NCBI RefSeq assembly: GCF_009910675.1
Contig: NZ_RSEJ01000003.1
Location: 124,001-188,000, forward strand
DNA from: Photobacterium alginatilyticum
GTDB lineage: Bacteria; Pseudomonadota; Gammaproteobacteria; Enterobacterales; Vibrionaceae
DNA: 64,000 bases
Direction: 5' to 3'
Part shown: positions 8,506 through 18,144 of the stretch, in pieces
Numbering within the stretch: the first letter of the stretch is position 1
How the letters are laid out: every line of letters starts with the position of its first letter
Translations under genes and position numbers: made by a program
The notes under the pieces: generated by a model
Seen by the model: only the letters and a program-made list of their open reading frames with translations
Databases searched by the model: none
What the model was told of the DNA's origin: nothing

Positions 8506-9630
8506 CTAAATATCATCCGTAACAGCCAGTACTGCCGCCAATACATCCTGACCAAAGGCTACGCTGCGCTCTGGCGACCAGCCGTAGAAGCTATCGGGAT
8601 GAAGGATATGATCCTTAAATGGCATCTCTACCGTATAGGACAGGCATTTAAACTGTTCGGCCACCCAGCAGGAGCCGATAGTCAGGTTAGCGTGGCCCGG
8701 CTTATCTTTGTCATACCCATGCTCGTCCTGGAATTCAGGGGTAATGGTCAGCAGGGCCTGCTTGAATTTACTCTCCAGGCTTGCCAGCCTTTCGTCATAG
8801 GACGGGATCCCTTCACTGCCTGCAACGAAGTTGTACGGAATAGCCTCGTCACCGTGAATATCCAGGAACATATCAACACCGCTTTTCAGCATTTGCTCCC
8901 GAACCAGGAACACTTCCGGGCTCTTTTCTATTGATGGCGTCTGCCATTCGCGATTCAGATTCACGCCGACGGCATTGGTACGTAAGTGTCCGCGAATACT
9001 GCCGTCCGGGTTCATATTCGGAACGATATAAAAGACCGCCTTGTCGAGCAGGGCGCGACCAGCGGTGTCGGTTTCATCCAGCAGGCGTTGTAGCAAACCT
9101 TCGATAAACCATTCTGCCATGGTTTCGCCTGGGTGCTGGCGGGCGATAATCCAGATATTTTTCTTCTCATCCGACGGCTTGCCGATTGTCAGCAAGCTCA
9201 TGTCGTTTCCGTCAAGGGTCGAGCCAAGGGTTGTCAGCTGACAATTAAAGTGAGTTTGTGCCTGATGCAGCAGGTCTTGGTGGCGGTCGTAGCTGTAAGG
9301 AGCAAAGTAGGCAAAATACATCGAGCCGTATTCCGGAATCACTTTGAAGCTCAGGGTATCACCGTCGAACTCGGCCGGAATGCGGAACCACTCCTCGCGA
9401 TCATACGACGCGACCACATCGTAGTCCTGCCAGCCTTCCGGATAGGCGGACTTGGCCAGGTTCAGCAGCTTGATGTGGTGCTCAGTCTGAGCTCGAGTTT
9501 CCAGACGAAAATGAAACCATTGGTAGAACTCAGATTGGTTGTCACAGGGAATGGTTAGCTGGATATCTTCGGGGGTGTCGGCTTTGACAACATGGATGTT
9601 GCCACTTTCAAAGTTGCTGAATATTTTCAT
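8506..9630 (-). CDS. M14 zinc carboxypeptidase, cytosolic-carboxypeptidase type
   Basis: 374 aa with no signal peptide. An N-terminal beta domain (residues 1-120, with FYQWFHFRLE typical of the cytosolic carboxypeptidase group) is followed by the peptidase domain. Zinc ligands: RQHPGETMAEW (H166, E169) and LDIHGDE (H259). The substrate-binding NMNPDGSIRGHLRTN and NLNREW segments and the catalytic Glu (E335 in YTVEMPFK) are present. Bacterial members remove C-terminal residues from peptides in the cytoplasm; the substrate is not known. It is monocistronic, with its stop facing the purA terminator. All catalytic residues look intact. Confidence 0.88.
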   Translation of the reverse strand: MKIFSNFESGNIHVVKADTPEDIQLTIPCDNQSEFYQWFHFRLETRAQTEHHIKLLNLAKSAYPEGWQDYDVVASYDREEWFRIPAEFDGDTLSFKVIPEYGSMYFAYFAPYSYDRHQDLLHQAQTHFNCQLTTLGSTLDGNDMSLLTIGKPSDEKKNIWIIARQHPGETMAEWFIEGLLQRLLDETDTAGRALLDKAVFYIVPNMNPDGSIRGHLRTNAVGVNLNREWQTPSIEKSPEVFLVREQMLKSGVDMFLDIHGDEAIPYNFVAGSEGIPSYDERLASLESKFKQALLTITPEFQDEHGYDKDKPGHANLTIGSCWVAEQFKCLSYTVEMPFKDHILHPDSFYGWSPERSVAFGQDVLAAVLAVTDDI

Positions 9631-9909
9631 CGTTGTAGTTATCTATTTTTGAGTGAAGGTTCGAGGTTAGCATAACTATAGCCGCTGCATAATCAATTGG
9701 GTGTGATGAAGAGGGGGGCCGGGGTACAGTTAAGTGTTGTTGGGCTGATTCGTCATAAGATGTGTGTAATTAATAACCGTGACAGACATGTTTTGTCCTG
9801 AACAGAGATAAATAAGAAATAAATCATCAAAAATGGTTATCTGTTGAGCAGTTAACTATGTTGATACTTTACAACGGCCCAAGGGCTGCGTATCATTCAC
9901 CGCACTTAC

Positions 9910-10000
9910 GGAGAGATGGCTGAGTGGTTGAAAGCACCGGTCTTGAAAACCGGCATACGTTTGTAGCGTATCTAGGGTTCAAATCCCTATCTCTCCGCCA
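9910..10000 (+). tRNA. tRNA-Ser(UGA)
   Basis: 91 bases with a full cloverleaf: acceptor GGAGAGA pairs with TCTCTCC, anticodon stem CCGGT/ACCGG with loop CTTGAAA (anticodon TGA at 9944-9946), the long variable arm of type II tRNA, T arm GGGTTCAAATCCC, and encoded CCA. Confidence 0.97.
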
Positions 10001-10041
10001 CATTCTAGAAATTGGGCACAAGCCGGGTTTCGTACAGAATT

Positions 10042-10118
10042 GGAGCGGTAGTTCAGTTGGTTAGAATACCGGCCTGTCACGCCGGGGGTCGCGGGTTCGA
10101 GTCCCGTCCGCTCCGCCA
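10042..10118 (+). tRNA. tRNA-Asp(GUC)
   Basis: 77 bases: acceptor GGAGCGG pairs with CCGCTCC, D arm AGTTCAGTTGGTTAGAAT, anticodon GTC at 10076-10078, T arm GCGGGTTCGAGTCCCGT, discriminator G and encoded CCA. It lies 41 bases after tRNA-Ser and is probably cotranscribed. Confidence 0.97.
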
Positions 10119-10125
10119 CTGACTT

Positions 10126-10155
10126 AAGCCTGATGCGAAAGCGTCAGGCTTTTTT
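10126..10155 (+). terminator. Terminator of the tRNA operon
   Basis: AAGCCTGATGC - GAAA - GCGTCAGGCTT (one G-T pair) followed by TTTTT. It lies 8 bases after the tRNA-Asp CCA end. Confidence 0.9.
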
Positions 10156-10243
10156 CATTTAACGCTCCCGGAAAGTGCTTCGCACTTTTTCGCGGGCCGG
10201 AATGCCGGACCATCGAGTCCCCGTCCGCTCCGCCACTACACTG

Positions 10244-10274
10244 AAGCCCCGTCAGAAATGACGGGGCTTTTTTG
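10244..10274 (+). terminator. Second terminator, repeat unit 2
   Basis: AAGCCCCGTCA - GAAA - TGACGGGGCTT, a perfect 11-bp stem with a GNRA loop and T-run. It has the same architecture as the terminators of the other units but a different stem sequence. Confidence 0.85.
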
Positions 10275-10353
10275 TATGCCTTGAGTTAGGGTTCGCCCTA
10301 CGGTCGAATGAGTCCCGCTTGATCGCAAGCCCGGCCGTTCCGCCACTACACTG

Positions 10354-10385
10354 AAGGCTCAGTCGAAAGACTGGGCCTTTTTTGT
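10354..10385 (+). terminator. Third terminator, repeat unit 3
   Basis: AAGGCTCAGTC - GAAA - GACTGGGCCTT with one T-G pair, followed by TTTTT. Again the loop is GAAA and the stem sequence differs from the two before it. Confidence 0.85.
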
Positions 10386-10425
10386 ATGCGTTGAGTTAGG
10401 TTTGTCCTGCGGTTGAAACACTGAA

Positions 10426-10780
10426 AAGTATACTTCAGGTTTATTTAGTCGGCAGTGAAGGCTATTTATGGTTCTTCTATGAAACTTATCTAATAATTAT
10501 TATGCATCTAATTTATTAGAAAGTATAAGAAGCATCTAAAATTACCAGTGTGCTTTATTTACCTATTAGCATATAAAAAGTTGTTGGGTTAGTGATGGTC
10601 CACAATAGAGTTGTATTTTTATTCAAATTATTTATACAAGTGTTAACGAAGAATCGATTGAAAATTTAATAATATGAAAGAGTGTTAATAATAAATCACC
10701 ACGATAAAAAAGAGAAAAAGTATTTAAGTTTTTTATAAATTAGCCGTTAGAATAAGGTACACACATTAAAAGTATTCACT
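10426..10780. other. AT-rich intergenic, nothing recognised
   Basis: About 355 bases of strongly AT-rich sequence between the tRNA-tail repeats and a small membrane ORF. No open frame, hairpin with T-run or repeat was recognised. Confidence 0.5.
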
Positions 10781-10990
10781 ATGATCCGAAGTTACGCTTT
10801 ATTTAGCCAAAAATACAAGAAAAGTCATTGCTTTATAGTCAGTGCACTGTTGCTCACTATTGTTGTGAGTATAATATTGCTTCTATCTGAGGAGAAAATA
10901 ATCTTCTTACTTGGCTTAATCATACCCGTATTTCCGTTAATCATTATTGCCAGAGCCTCTGAATATAAAAGAAAATATCTTAACGACTAG
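10781..10990 (+). CDS. Small two-helix membrane protein (hypothetical)
   Basis: 69 aa with two hydrophobic stretches (residues about 19-35 and 40-57) and charged ends (KKSH before, RASEYKRKY after), a plausible hairpin membrane protein. No clear ribosome-binding site precedes the ATG, and the surroundings are AT-rich, so it may not be expressed. Not similar to any family I recognise. Confidence 0.35.
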   Translation: MIRSYALFSQKYKKSHCFIVSALLLTIVVSIILLLSEEKIIFLLGLIIPVFPLIIIARASEYKRKYLND

Positions 10991-11175
10991 CAATAATACT
11001 CTCTGTTTATATATTTAAATGCGAATGATTCTATTTTATAGAATATCTGTATGCGTTTGGCTTAGCTCTGGTTTCATAACGTCATTTTCAATTACTAATT
11101 CTAAATTATTGAAAAAATAGGATTTTTATAAAAGGATTTATGATGTGGGTAGATGGTAACGATTAACGTTATTAT

Positions 11176-11400
11176 TTAACACGGTTTACCTCGCCTAGTA
11201 TTATCATGCTGAAATGAATTCGGAGTGATGTCCCTAGGCTTGTATTGGTTCAAAGTGGATATTTTTACACCAAATAAAACACATCGTTCAATATGAAAAT
11301 TAGAGCCATCCTTTTGGTGGCTTTCACAGCATATGGGTAGTTTTATGCGTACCTGACGCATACTTATTTTTTTACTTGGTTTAGATTGTTTATTATCCAT
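11176..11400 (-). CDS. Small basic protein (hypothetical)
   Basis: 74 aa from the ATG at 11400 (a TTG lies three codons upstream). It is lysine/arginine rich, with three cysteines (ICCE, ERC) and a central RIKLPICCESHQKDGS. Only a weak GGA element precedes it. It lies alone in an AT-rich stretch before the pullulanase promoter. Unrecognised, and it may be spurious. Confidence 0.3.
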   Translation of the reverse strand: MDNKQSKPSKKISMRQVRIKLPICCESHQKDGSNFHIERCVLFGVKISTLNQYKPRDITPNSFQHDNTRRGKPC

Positions 11401-11627
11401 AAGGTCCAAGTTTTCTGCAGTTTATCCAATGTACTTTTATTGATTAACAGCACAAATTTGTCATTATTGTTGATTTGCTTAAAATGTTATTTATTTTCAT
11501 AACACTCTCATTTTGTCGAACTAAAGGTGACAGCTATCGCGAACTGTTGGTTTATCTTGTAAATCAATTAAATAAATAGACTTACAAAGAGTGACTCTCG
11601 TCAATTCTTTAGTTTCTACGCCTCTAT

Positions 11628-11662
11628 CCTCATCCCCCTATCGGTATCCTGATAGGGTGAGG
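11628..11662. promoter_or_regulatory. Candidate MalT boxes upstream of amylopullulanase
   Basis: CCTCATCCCC (11628-11637) is the exact reverse complement of the MalT box consensus GGGGA(T/G)GAGG. On the plus strand TAGGGTGAGG (11653-11662) matches 7 of 10 positions. The second box ends about 20 bases before a TTATAC/TATACC -10-like element (11681-11687), the spacing expected for MalT-activated promoters, which lack a good -35. MalT activates pulA-type genes in enteric bacteria. The two boxes are inverted, so a transcript through them would also fold into a hairpin. Confidence 0.55.
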
Positions 11663-11712
11663 AAATGTATCCCCTTACTCTTATACCCTTTTTTTATGTG
11701 TAAAGGTGAACA

Positions 11713-14700
11713 GTGCGCAGTTTCCTTTCGTTCTCGTTAGGGCGTGTTTTCACCGGTGCCTTTTATAAATCAATGGGTAGAACAATGAAAACGAACCTAA
11801 CCAAGCTGACCGTTGCCCTAGCATCGCTCGGTGTGATAGCGGGTTGTGGCGACAATGACACAGGTTCAGTGTCACCTCAGCCGTCAACCCAGCCGGTAAC
11901 ACAATTAAGTGTTCAGGCAATGGATGGCTATTTGCAAAAGGCCCAGGTATGGCTGGATGTGAATGGTAACTTCAAGCTAGATACTAACGAGCCACAGGCG
12001 ACAACTGGTGCAGAAGGTAAAGCGACTCTGGATTTGACCCAATTTAATGGTGATCCGGCGCACTATTCGCTAATGACCAAGGTGCTGAAAGGGCAGACTA
12101 TCGATGAGGACAACCCTGGCATTGCTGTTACTCGTGACTATGTGATGATGGCTCCTAAGGGTTACCAGAAAATCAGCCCGGTAACGACCATGATTGGCCT
12201 GAAAATGGCTGAGGGTGCCTCGGAAGAAGAGGCTCTGGCTGCAGTGCGTAAAGAGCTGGCTCAGCCTGAACTGGATCCAAAGCAAGACTATATCGCATCT
12301 GATAATACGCTGCTTGCCCAGTCGGCACGTGCTATTGCCCAGCTGTTACCTGAGCAGATAGAAACAAATACTATTGCCGAGCAGAAAGCGGCGCTTTCTC
12401 AGGGAGCAACAGCGCTTGGACAAGAGATTGATGCCCAGCGTAAGAATAATCAGGAACCGAACCTGAAAGATAAAACGTTAGTTAAAGATAAAGACGGAAA
12501 ACCAGCTGTTGCTGCTGACAGTGATAATGACGGTTTTGCTGACGATATAGATCTTTTCCCAAACGATCCGAATGAAAGTGCTGATTTTGATAAGGATAAA
12601 ATTGGCGATCATGCCGATCTGGATGATGACAACGATGGCTTCAATGACAGTGTTGAGTTGCGCCTGGGATCGGATCCTTATGATTCAAGCTCAACACCGC
12701 CAGACTTTGATGGCGATAAGATTGCCGATGCAGATGATCCTGATGACGACAACGATACGTTCAAAGATACCGAAGAGCTAGAGGTTGGAAGTGATCCCAA
12801 GAATCCGCAGTCGACACCGTTGGACTTGGACGGTGATGGTTGGTCGAATGCTGATGAGGAGCGTCTAGGCTCAAGCAGCAAAGATAAAGCGGATCAGCCT
12901 GCTGATCTTGATGGCGATAAGATCGCCGACGTGGACGATGCTGATATCGATAATGATGGTGCAGACAACAAGAGCGATGCATTCCCACGTGACCGATTTG
13001 AGAGTCTTGATACCAATGGTGATGGCCTAGGTGACTTTGCCTCAAGTGATGACGATGGTGACGGCATTCCTGACAGTATCGACCCTGATCCTAAAGGGAC
13101 TGACAGCACGCCGGACAAACCTGCGCCTGAATACACGGAAGCGGTGATCCACTACAAGCGCGCCGATGGTAATTATGATGGCTGGGGCCTGCATATCTGG
13201 AACAACGACACTTGTGACAGTATTGCCGATAGCGCGCTGGAAGGTGTGTCTTGGGGAACGCCTTTCTTGCCAACCGAGATAAGCAACGAATATGGTGCGG
13301 TGTATAAGCTGCCGCTGAAGGCCGGCCACTCTAGCTGTATGAATTTCATTGTCCACAAGGGTAACGACAAAGCGCTAGGCGGCAATGATCTGCAGCTCGA
13401 TTTTTCCAAGGGCGATAAGATTTACACCTTTGACGGTAACAGCACGCTTTATTATGAAGCGGTTACCGAAGTTCCGGTGAAATTGTCCGGGGCATCAGCG
13501 CATTGGTTGGATCTCACCACATTCGCCTGGTTCGAAAATAGCGACGCGAGCCGTTACGAGCTGTGGTCTACAGACAAGGGTAACGGTGATATCACTAAGC
13601 CCGATGATTTTACGCGAGCAGCGCTTAGCCAGTCTGGGGTGATTAAGAATTCGAAGTTCCCGCACCTTGCCGGTCGGACGGCGTTCACTCTTGATGTCGA
13701 AAGCGATGCTGCCAAAGCATTGCTGAAGCAGCAGCTTATTGCTGTCGCGATTGATGATAACAACAAAGTTGTTGCAGCAACCAAGGTTCAAATACCGGGA
13801 GTGGTTGATCAGCTCTATACCGCAGGCAAGCAGGATGCGGATGAGGCTCGACTGGGATCATGGATAGAGGCTGGCGAGGCCAATTTTGCGCTATGGGCCC
13901 CAACAGCAACTGATGTTGAGTTGTATTTATACGGTGCCGATAAGTCGTTACTGGCAGAGTCGCCTGTTACCTTGACAGAGGATCCGGCTACCGGGATCTG
14001 GCACTATAAAGGCAGTGCTGATCTGAAAAATGTCTTCTATCGCTATCGGGTTAAAGCCTACCACCCTAAAACTGGCCATATTGAGTGGATGACGACAACG
14101 GATCCGTATTCGTTATCATTAAGCACTTCGAGCCTCTATTCACAGCTGGTTGATCTTTCCGATCCGGCCGCTAAGCCTGCTGGCTGGGACGCTCAAATGA
14201 TCCCGACTCTGGCAACTCCGGAAGAGAACATCATCTATGAACTGCATATTCGTGACTTCAGTGCCAGTGATAGCAAGGGAAGTCCTGAATATGACGGTAA
14301 GTATCTGGCGTTCACCGAAGAGGAGCGTGACAGTGTCAGCCATCTTAAGAGCCTTAAGGAAGCAGGCCTGACAACAATCCACTTGCTGCCAAGTTATGAT
14401 TTGGCATCAATTCAGGAAGATACTGCCAAGCGTGTCGATCTCAACGATACCGTCGAGAAGCTCTGCACAGTGAATCCTAAAGCCAATCTGTGCAGTGACG
14501 GTACTTCGCGTTCATCAACGATTCTTGAGCTTTTGGAGAAAATCGACCCGACTACCGGCGGTGCGCAGGCTCTGCTGGCAGATATCCGACCGCTGGACGG
14601 CTTCAACTGGGGCTATGATCCATTCCACTACAATGCGCCAGAAGGTAGCTATGCGGTAGAAAGTGACGGCGTCAGCCGGATCAAAGAATACCGTAGCATG

Positions 14701-17700
14701 ATCCTCAAACTGCATGAGCTAGGCTTCAGAGTTGTACAGGATGTCGTCTATAACCACACCTTCTCATCGGGTCTTTATGATAAATCGGTACTGGATAAGA
14801 CTGTTCCTGGGTATTACCACCGCCTGAATCCGGTAACGGGGGCTGTCGAGAACTCAACCTGTTGTGACAATACAGCGTCAGAGAACCGGATGTTTGAGAA
14901 GCTGGTTGGCGACAGCATCATGATGTGGGCGCAGGACTATAAGATTGATGGTTTCCGCTTCGATTTGATGGGCCACTTGATGAAGTCGAGTATGGTGAAA
15001 GTCTATGATCAGGTGAAAACGGTTGATCCGGATAACTGGTTCTATGGTGAAGGTTGGAACTTCGGCGAAGTCGTCAACGGTGCACGTGGCGAGAATGCCA
15101 CCCAGTGGCCAATGGCCGGGACAGGGATTGGTACCTATAACGATCGCCTGCGAGACGGTGTACGAGGTGGTGGTCCGTTCGACAGCGGTCTTGCCTTGCT
15201 ACAAACGCCGGGCTTTGCCAATGCCGGTGATCGTTTCGATGCCAACCTGAAGTCAAAAATGGATCTGATCCGCTACGGCATGACGGGTAACCTTCAGGCT
15301 TATCCTCTTGAAACCTCGACGGGTATCACCGTAAATGGCCGTGATTTTAACTATGGCGATCAGGGTGCTGCGTATACTTTGGATCCACAGGAATCCATTA
15401 ACTACGTATCTAAGCACGATAACCAGACCTTATGGGATTTTAACCAGTACAAGGCAGATCCGAGTGTAACGGTTGAGGATCGTGCGCGGATGCAGATTGT
15501 AGGTCTGGCACCGGTTATGCTGGGGCAGGGGATCCCGTTCCTGCATATGGGCTCGGAGTTGCTTCGCTCCAAGTCCATGGCGCGTGATAGCTACGACTCC
15601 GGTGACTGGTACAACAAAGTTGATTTTAGCAAGCAAACCAATAACTGGAATGTGGGTCTGCCACGGGCAGACAAAGATCAAGCCAACTGGGAGGCGATCA
15701 AGCAAGTTATTGCCAACCCGAACACTCAGGCTCGCCCGCAAGATATCGAATGGACTGATGCTCGCTTCAAGGAGCTGCTGAAGATCCGCTCGACGACGCC
15801 ATTGCTTAAACTGAACACTGAAGACGAAGTACTGAAACGTGTTCGTTTCCACAACACCGGAGCATCATCCGCGCCGGGAATGATCGTGATGAGTGTGGAC
15901 GACGGTGTTAATGCTGGTGCTGATCTTGATGTCAATTATCAGGCGTTGGTTGTGGTGATTAATGCCAACATCAAGACCCAGTCGGTAACGCTTAACGGCA
16001 CAACTGGATTTGAGCTTCATCCAGTGATGGCAAGTTCTGCCGATAGCAAGATCAAACAGTCGATCTTTACAAATGGCACTTTCGAGGTACCGGGATTGAC
16101 TGCGTCAGTGTTTGTTAAACCACAAGGCGGAGATCAAGGTGAAGGGCTTGGCGGCGAAACCAAACCTGTGGTGAAAGCCCCTTATGGCAGTGAAAAGATC
16201 TTTGTTCGCGGTTCTTTCAATAGCTGGGAGCAAGATGCCGAGATGCAATATATCGGCGACGGAAAATACTTGTTTGAAAGCTATTTTGAGCCGGGAGTGT
16301 ATGAGTTTAAGATCGCCTCGGGAGACTGGAGTACGGTGAACTTAGGCTTTGATCAGGTTAAATCCGGTGACGGTTCGGTCAGCTTTGAAAAGAATGGCGA
16401 TAACATTCGTATTACGGTAACTGAGCAGGGCGTGTGGCGCTTTGAGCTTGATGCCAGCAATAAAGATCAGCCTTCCGTGGTGGTGAAAGGTACCGGTACT
16501 GACTTTGCCTGTTATGGCGGCGACAATAAAGCCTGCGAGCTGCGGATGTATCAGGTGATGGTTGAGTCATTCGTCGATGGCGATAGCAGCGCCGATTATA
16601 ACGAAGGGTATGGTCCGTCCCACCACCGTGGTGACCTGCAGGGGATCATTAATAGCCTTGATTATATCAAGAGCCTTAATGTGAATGCGCTGTGGCTGAC
16701 TCCTGTGTTTGACTCCTGTGCAGGTTCGGCAGGGGATAACAAGCTGGATGCAACAGGTTACTTCGCTTGTGATTTCTTCAATGTCGATCCGAGTTTCGGA
16801 ACTAATGAACAGTTGAAAACCTTGATTAACAAGGCCCATGAAAAAGGTCTGTATGTCTTCCTCGACGGCGTTTTTGGCCACACCAATAAGGTAACGGTGA
16901 AACCATCGCCAACAGGCAAACTGCCGACGTTGAAATCGGGTGGGTCGAGCTATCCGGGCCAGCTGGTAGTTTACCCTGACAGCGATAGTCTGGCGTTCTT
17001 TAAAGAGGTGGCAACGCACTGGATCACCGAGTACGACATCGATGGTTGGCGCTTGGATCAGTCCTACCAGTTGCCGTTAGCTGAGTGGCGTGAGATTCGT
17101 ACCGCGGTTGAAGCTGCTTCTGCTGATAACAAGGCTGCAGGCAAGACTTGGGGTACCTTGGGTTACATGGTCGGCGAAGTATGGAAAAGTGCAGGGGAAA
17201 TTGCAGCGACGACCTACGGCACCGACAAAGAACCGGCGCTATCTTCAGCGTTTAACTTCCCGCTACGATACGGTTTGGTTAAAGCTCTGGCTGTGGAGGA
17301 ATCAGGGGATTCCGGTAACGCAACCGGGATCAATGCATTCTGGAACAAGATCGAAAACTACCCATACCATGCAATGCCTAACCTGATGCTGGGCAACCAC
17401 GATTTGGTGCGCTTTGGTGATTTGATCCAGCGTGGCAATAAAGGTGAGTACTTCCAGCGTCATAAGGCGGCGTTTAGCTTCATGGCGGCTTGGTCTGGCC
17501 CAATCACCTTCTACTACGGTGACGAGATTGGTGATGAAGTTGACGGCTTTGCTGCCAAGGTCTCTGATGACTGCGCATCGCAAGGACTGTGTGATGATCA
17601 TGTCGCACGTTCAAGTGCCAAGGTTGAAGGGGTAACAGGCGTCACACTATCGGCCGAACAGGCAGATTTGAAGGCTTGGCTTAGCAAGGCGATGGCGGTA

Positions 17701-17973
17701 CGTGCTGCTACTCCTGCATTGTATAAAGGTAAGCGCCGTAATCTGTTGAGCTCAGAGACTGTGTATGCGGATCTGAAGCAGTACGGTGATGAGCAGGTTG
17801 TGTACGTACTGAATACCTCTACCGATGAGCAGAATTTCGAGCTGGATATGAGCAAGGTGAAAGCGACCAGCCAGCTAGTCGATCTGTTAACGGATGAAGT
17901 GATTGTAACGGGAGATCAGAAGACGACTATCACAGTCCCAGCCCTCACAGGTCGGCTGTTGAAAGTTAATTAA
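11713..17973 (+). CDS. Lipoprotein amylopullulanase with two GH13 domains
   Basis: 2086 aa from the GTG with an AAGGTGA site. An inner ATG at 11785 gives a cleaner lipoprotein signal (MKTNLTKL...GVIAGC), so the true start is uncertain. Numbering from the GTG, the order is: lipobox Cys near residue 45; Asp-rich calcium-binding (thrombospondin-3-like) repeats about 265-470; pullulanase-associated carbohydrate module about 472-582; CBM48-like region 714-806; first GH13 domain 826-1372 with nucleophile D1084 (DGFRFD), acid E1113 (GEGWN) and D1236 (KHDNQ); a second starch-binding module 1494-1570; second GH13 domain with D1782 (DGWRLD), E1822 (GEVW) and D1897 (GNHD). Both triads are complete. It probably debranches (alpha-1,6) and cleaves (alpha-1,4) starch or glycogen at the cell surface. 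MalT boxes suggest maltodextrin induction. Confidence 0.9.
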   Translation: MRSFLSFSLGRVFTGAFYKSMGRTMKTNLTKLTVALASLGVIAGCGDNDTGSVSPQPSTQPVTQLSVQAMDGYLQKAQVWLDVNGNFKLDTNEPQATTGAEGKATLDLTQFNGDPAHYSLMTKVLKGQTIDEDNPGIAVTRDYVMMAPKGYQKISPVTTMIGLKMAEGASEEEALAAVRKELAQPELDPKQDYIASDNTLLAQSARAIAQLLPEQIETNTIAEQKAALSQGATALGQEIDAQRKNNQEPNLKDKTLVKDKDGKPAVAADSDNDGFADDIDLFPNDPNESADFDKDKIGDHADLDDDNDGFNDSVELRLGSDPYDSSSTPPDFDGDKIADADDPDDDNDTFKDTEELEVGSDPKNPQSTPLDLDGDGWSNADEERLGSSSKDKADQPADLDGDKIADVDDADIDNDGADNKSDAFPRDRFESLDTNGDGLGDFASSDDDGDGIPDSIDPDPKGTDSTPDKPAPEYTEAVIHYKRADGNYDGWGLHIWNNDTCDSIADSALEGVSWGTPFLPTEISNEYGAVYKLPLKAGHSSCMNFIVHKGNDKALGGNDLQLDFSKGDKIYTFDGNSTLYYEAVTEVPVKLSGASAHWLDLTTFAWFENSDASRYELWSTDKGNGDITKPDDFTRAALSQSGVIKNSKFPHLAGRTAFTLDVESDAAKALLKQQLIAVAIDDNNKVVAATKVQIPGVVDQLYTAGKQDADEARLGSWIEAGEANFALWAPTATDVELYLYGADKSLLAESPVTLTEDPATGIWHYKGSADLKNVFYRYRVKAYHPKTGHIEWMTTTDPYSLSLSTSSLYSQLVDLSDPAAKPAGWDAQMIPTLATPEENIIYELHIRDFSASDSKGSPEYDGKYLAFTEEERDSVSHLKSLKEAGLTTIHLLPSYDLASIQEDTAKRVDLNDTVEKLCTVNPKANLCSDGTSRSSTILELLEKIDPTTGGAQALLADIRPLDGFNWGYDPFHYNAPEGSYAVESDGVSRIKEYRSMILKLHELGFRVVQDVVYNHTFSSGLYDKSVLDKTVPGYYHRLNPVTGAVENSTCCDNTASENRMFEKLVGDSIMMWAQDYKIDGFRFDLMGHLMKSSMVKVYDQVKTVDPDNWFYGEGWNFGEVVNGARGENATQWPMAGTGIGTYNDRLRDGVRGGGPFDSGLALLQTPGFANAGDRFDANLKSKMDLIRYGMTGNLQAYPLETSTGITVNGRDFNYGDQGAAYTLDPQESINYVSKHDNQTLWDFNQYKADPSVTVEDRARMQIVGLAPVMLGQGIPFLHMGSELLRSKSMARDSYDSGDWYNKVDFSKQTNNWNVGLPRADKDQANWEAIKQVIANPNTQARPQDIEWTDARFKELLKIRSTTPLLKLNTEDEVLKRVRFHNTGASSAPGMIVMSVDDGVNAGADLDVNYQALVVVINANIKTQSVTLNGTTGFELHPVMASSADSKIKQSIFTNGTFEVPGLTASVFVKPQGGDQGEGLGGETKPVVKAPYGSEKIFVRGSFNSWEQDAEMQYIGDGKYLFESYFEPGVYEFKIASGDWSTVNLGFDQVKSGDGSVSFEKNGDNIRITVTEQGVWRFELDASNKDQPSVVVKGTGTDFACYGGDNKACELRMYQVMVESFVDGDSSADYNEGYGPSHHRGDLQGIINSLDYIKSLNVNALWLTPVFDSCAGSAGDNKLDATGYFACDFFNVDPSFGTNEQLKTLINKAHEKGLYVFLDGVFGHTNKVTVKPSPTGKLPTLKSGGSSYPGQLVVYPDSDSLAFFKEVATHWITEYDIDGWRLDQSYQLPLAEWREIRTAVEAASADNKAAGKTWGTLGYMVGEVWKSAGEIAATTYGTDKEPALSSAFNFPLRYGLVKALAVEESGDSGNATGINAFWNKIENYPYHAMPNLMLGNHDLVRFGDLIQRGNKGEYFQRHKAAFSFMAAWSGPITFYYGDEIGDEVDGFAAKVSDDCASQGLCDDHVARSSAKVEGVTGVTLSAEQADLKAWLSKAMAVRAATPALYKGKRRNLLSSETVYADLKQYGDEQVVYVLNTSTDEQNFELDMSKVKATSQLVDLLTDEVIVTGDQKTTITVPALTGRLLKVN

Positions 17974-18014
17974 TCGAGCTCTATCACACAGCTATCATCC
18001 TGATAAAAAAGAAA

Positions 18015-18040
18015 AAGGTCTGCCTCGGCAGGCCTTTTGT
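18015..18040 (+). terminator. Terminator after amylopullulanase
   Basis: AAGGTCTGC - CTCG - GCAGGCCTT followed by TTGTTTT, 41 bases after the stop codon. The stem has one T-G pair. Confidence 0.8.
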
Positions 18041-18144
18041 TTTAGGTGGTCTGCTCACACATTGTGCAATGGGAATGTTTTATGCTAAATCATTGACACA
18101 GTTGATTATTTATTGATGATTAAGCCTCTAATTAGGACGCTCTG

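Larger units (their letters stand above)
10180..10425 (+). repeat. Tandem degraded copies of the tRNA-Asp 3-prime end
   Basis: After the real terminator, two further units each end in a decayed tRNA-Asp tail (GAGTCCCCGTCCGCTCCGCC ending near 10233; a more diverged GAGTCCCGC...CCGTTCCGCC ending near 10343). Each is followed by CACTACACTGAA, a GAAA-loop terminator and TTTTTTGTATGCnTTGAGTTAGG. The period is about 110 bases. This resembles the repeated tRNA-tail plus terminator arrays known downstream of some enterobacterial and vibrio tRNA operons. The tails cannot fold into tRNAs. Confidence 0.75.

Noticed and set aside
10180..10345. Additional tRNA genes
   Set aside because: Only 3-prime tails are present; no acceptor 5-prime strand, D arm or anticodon arm.
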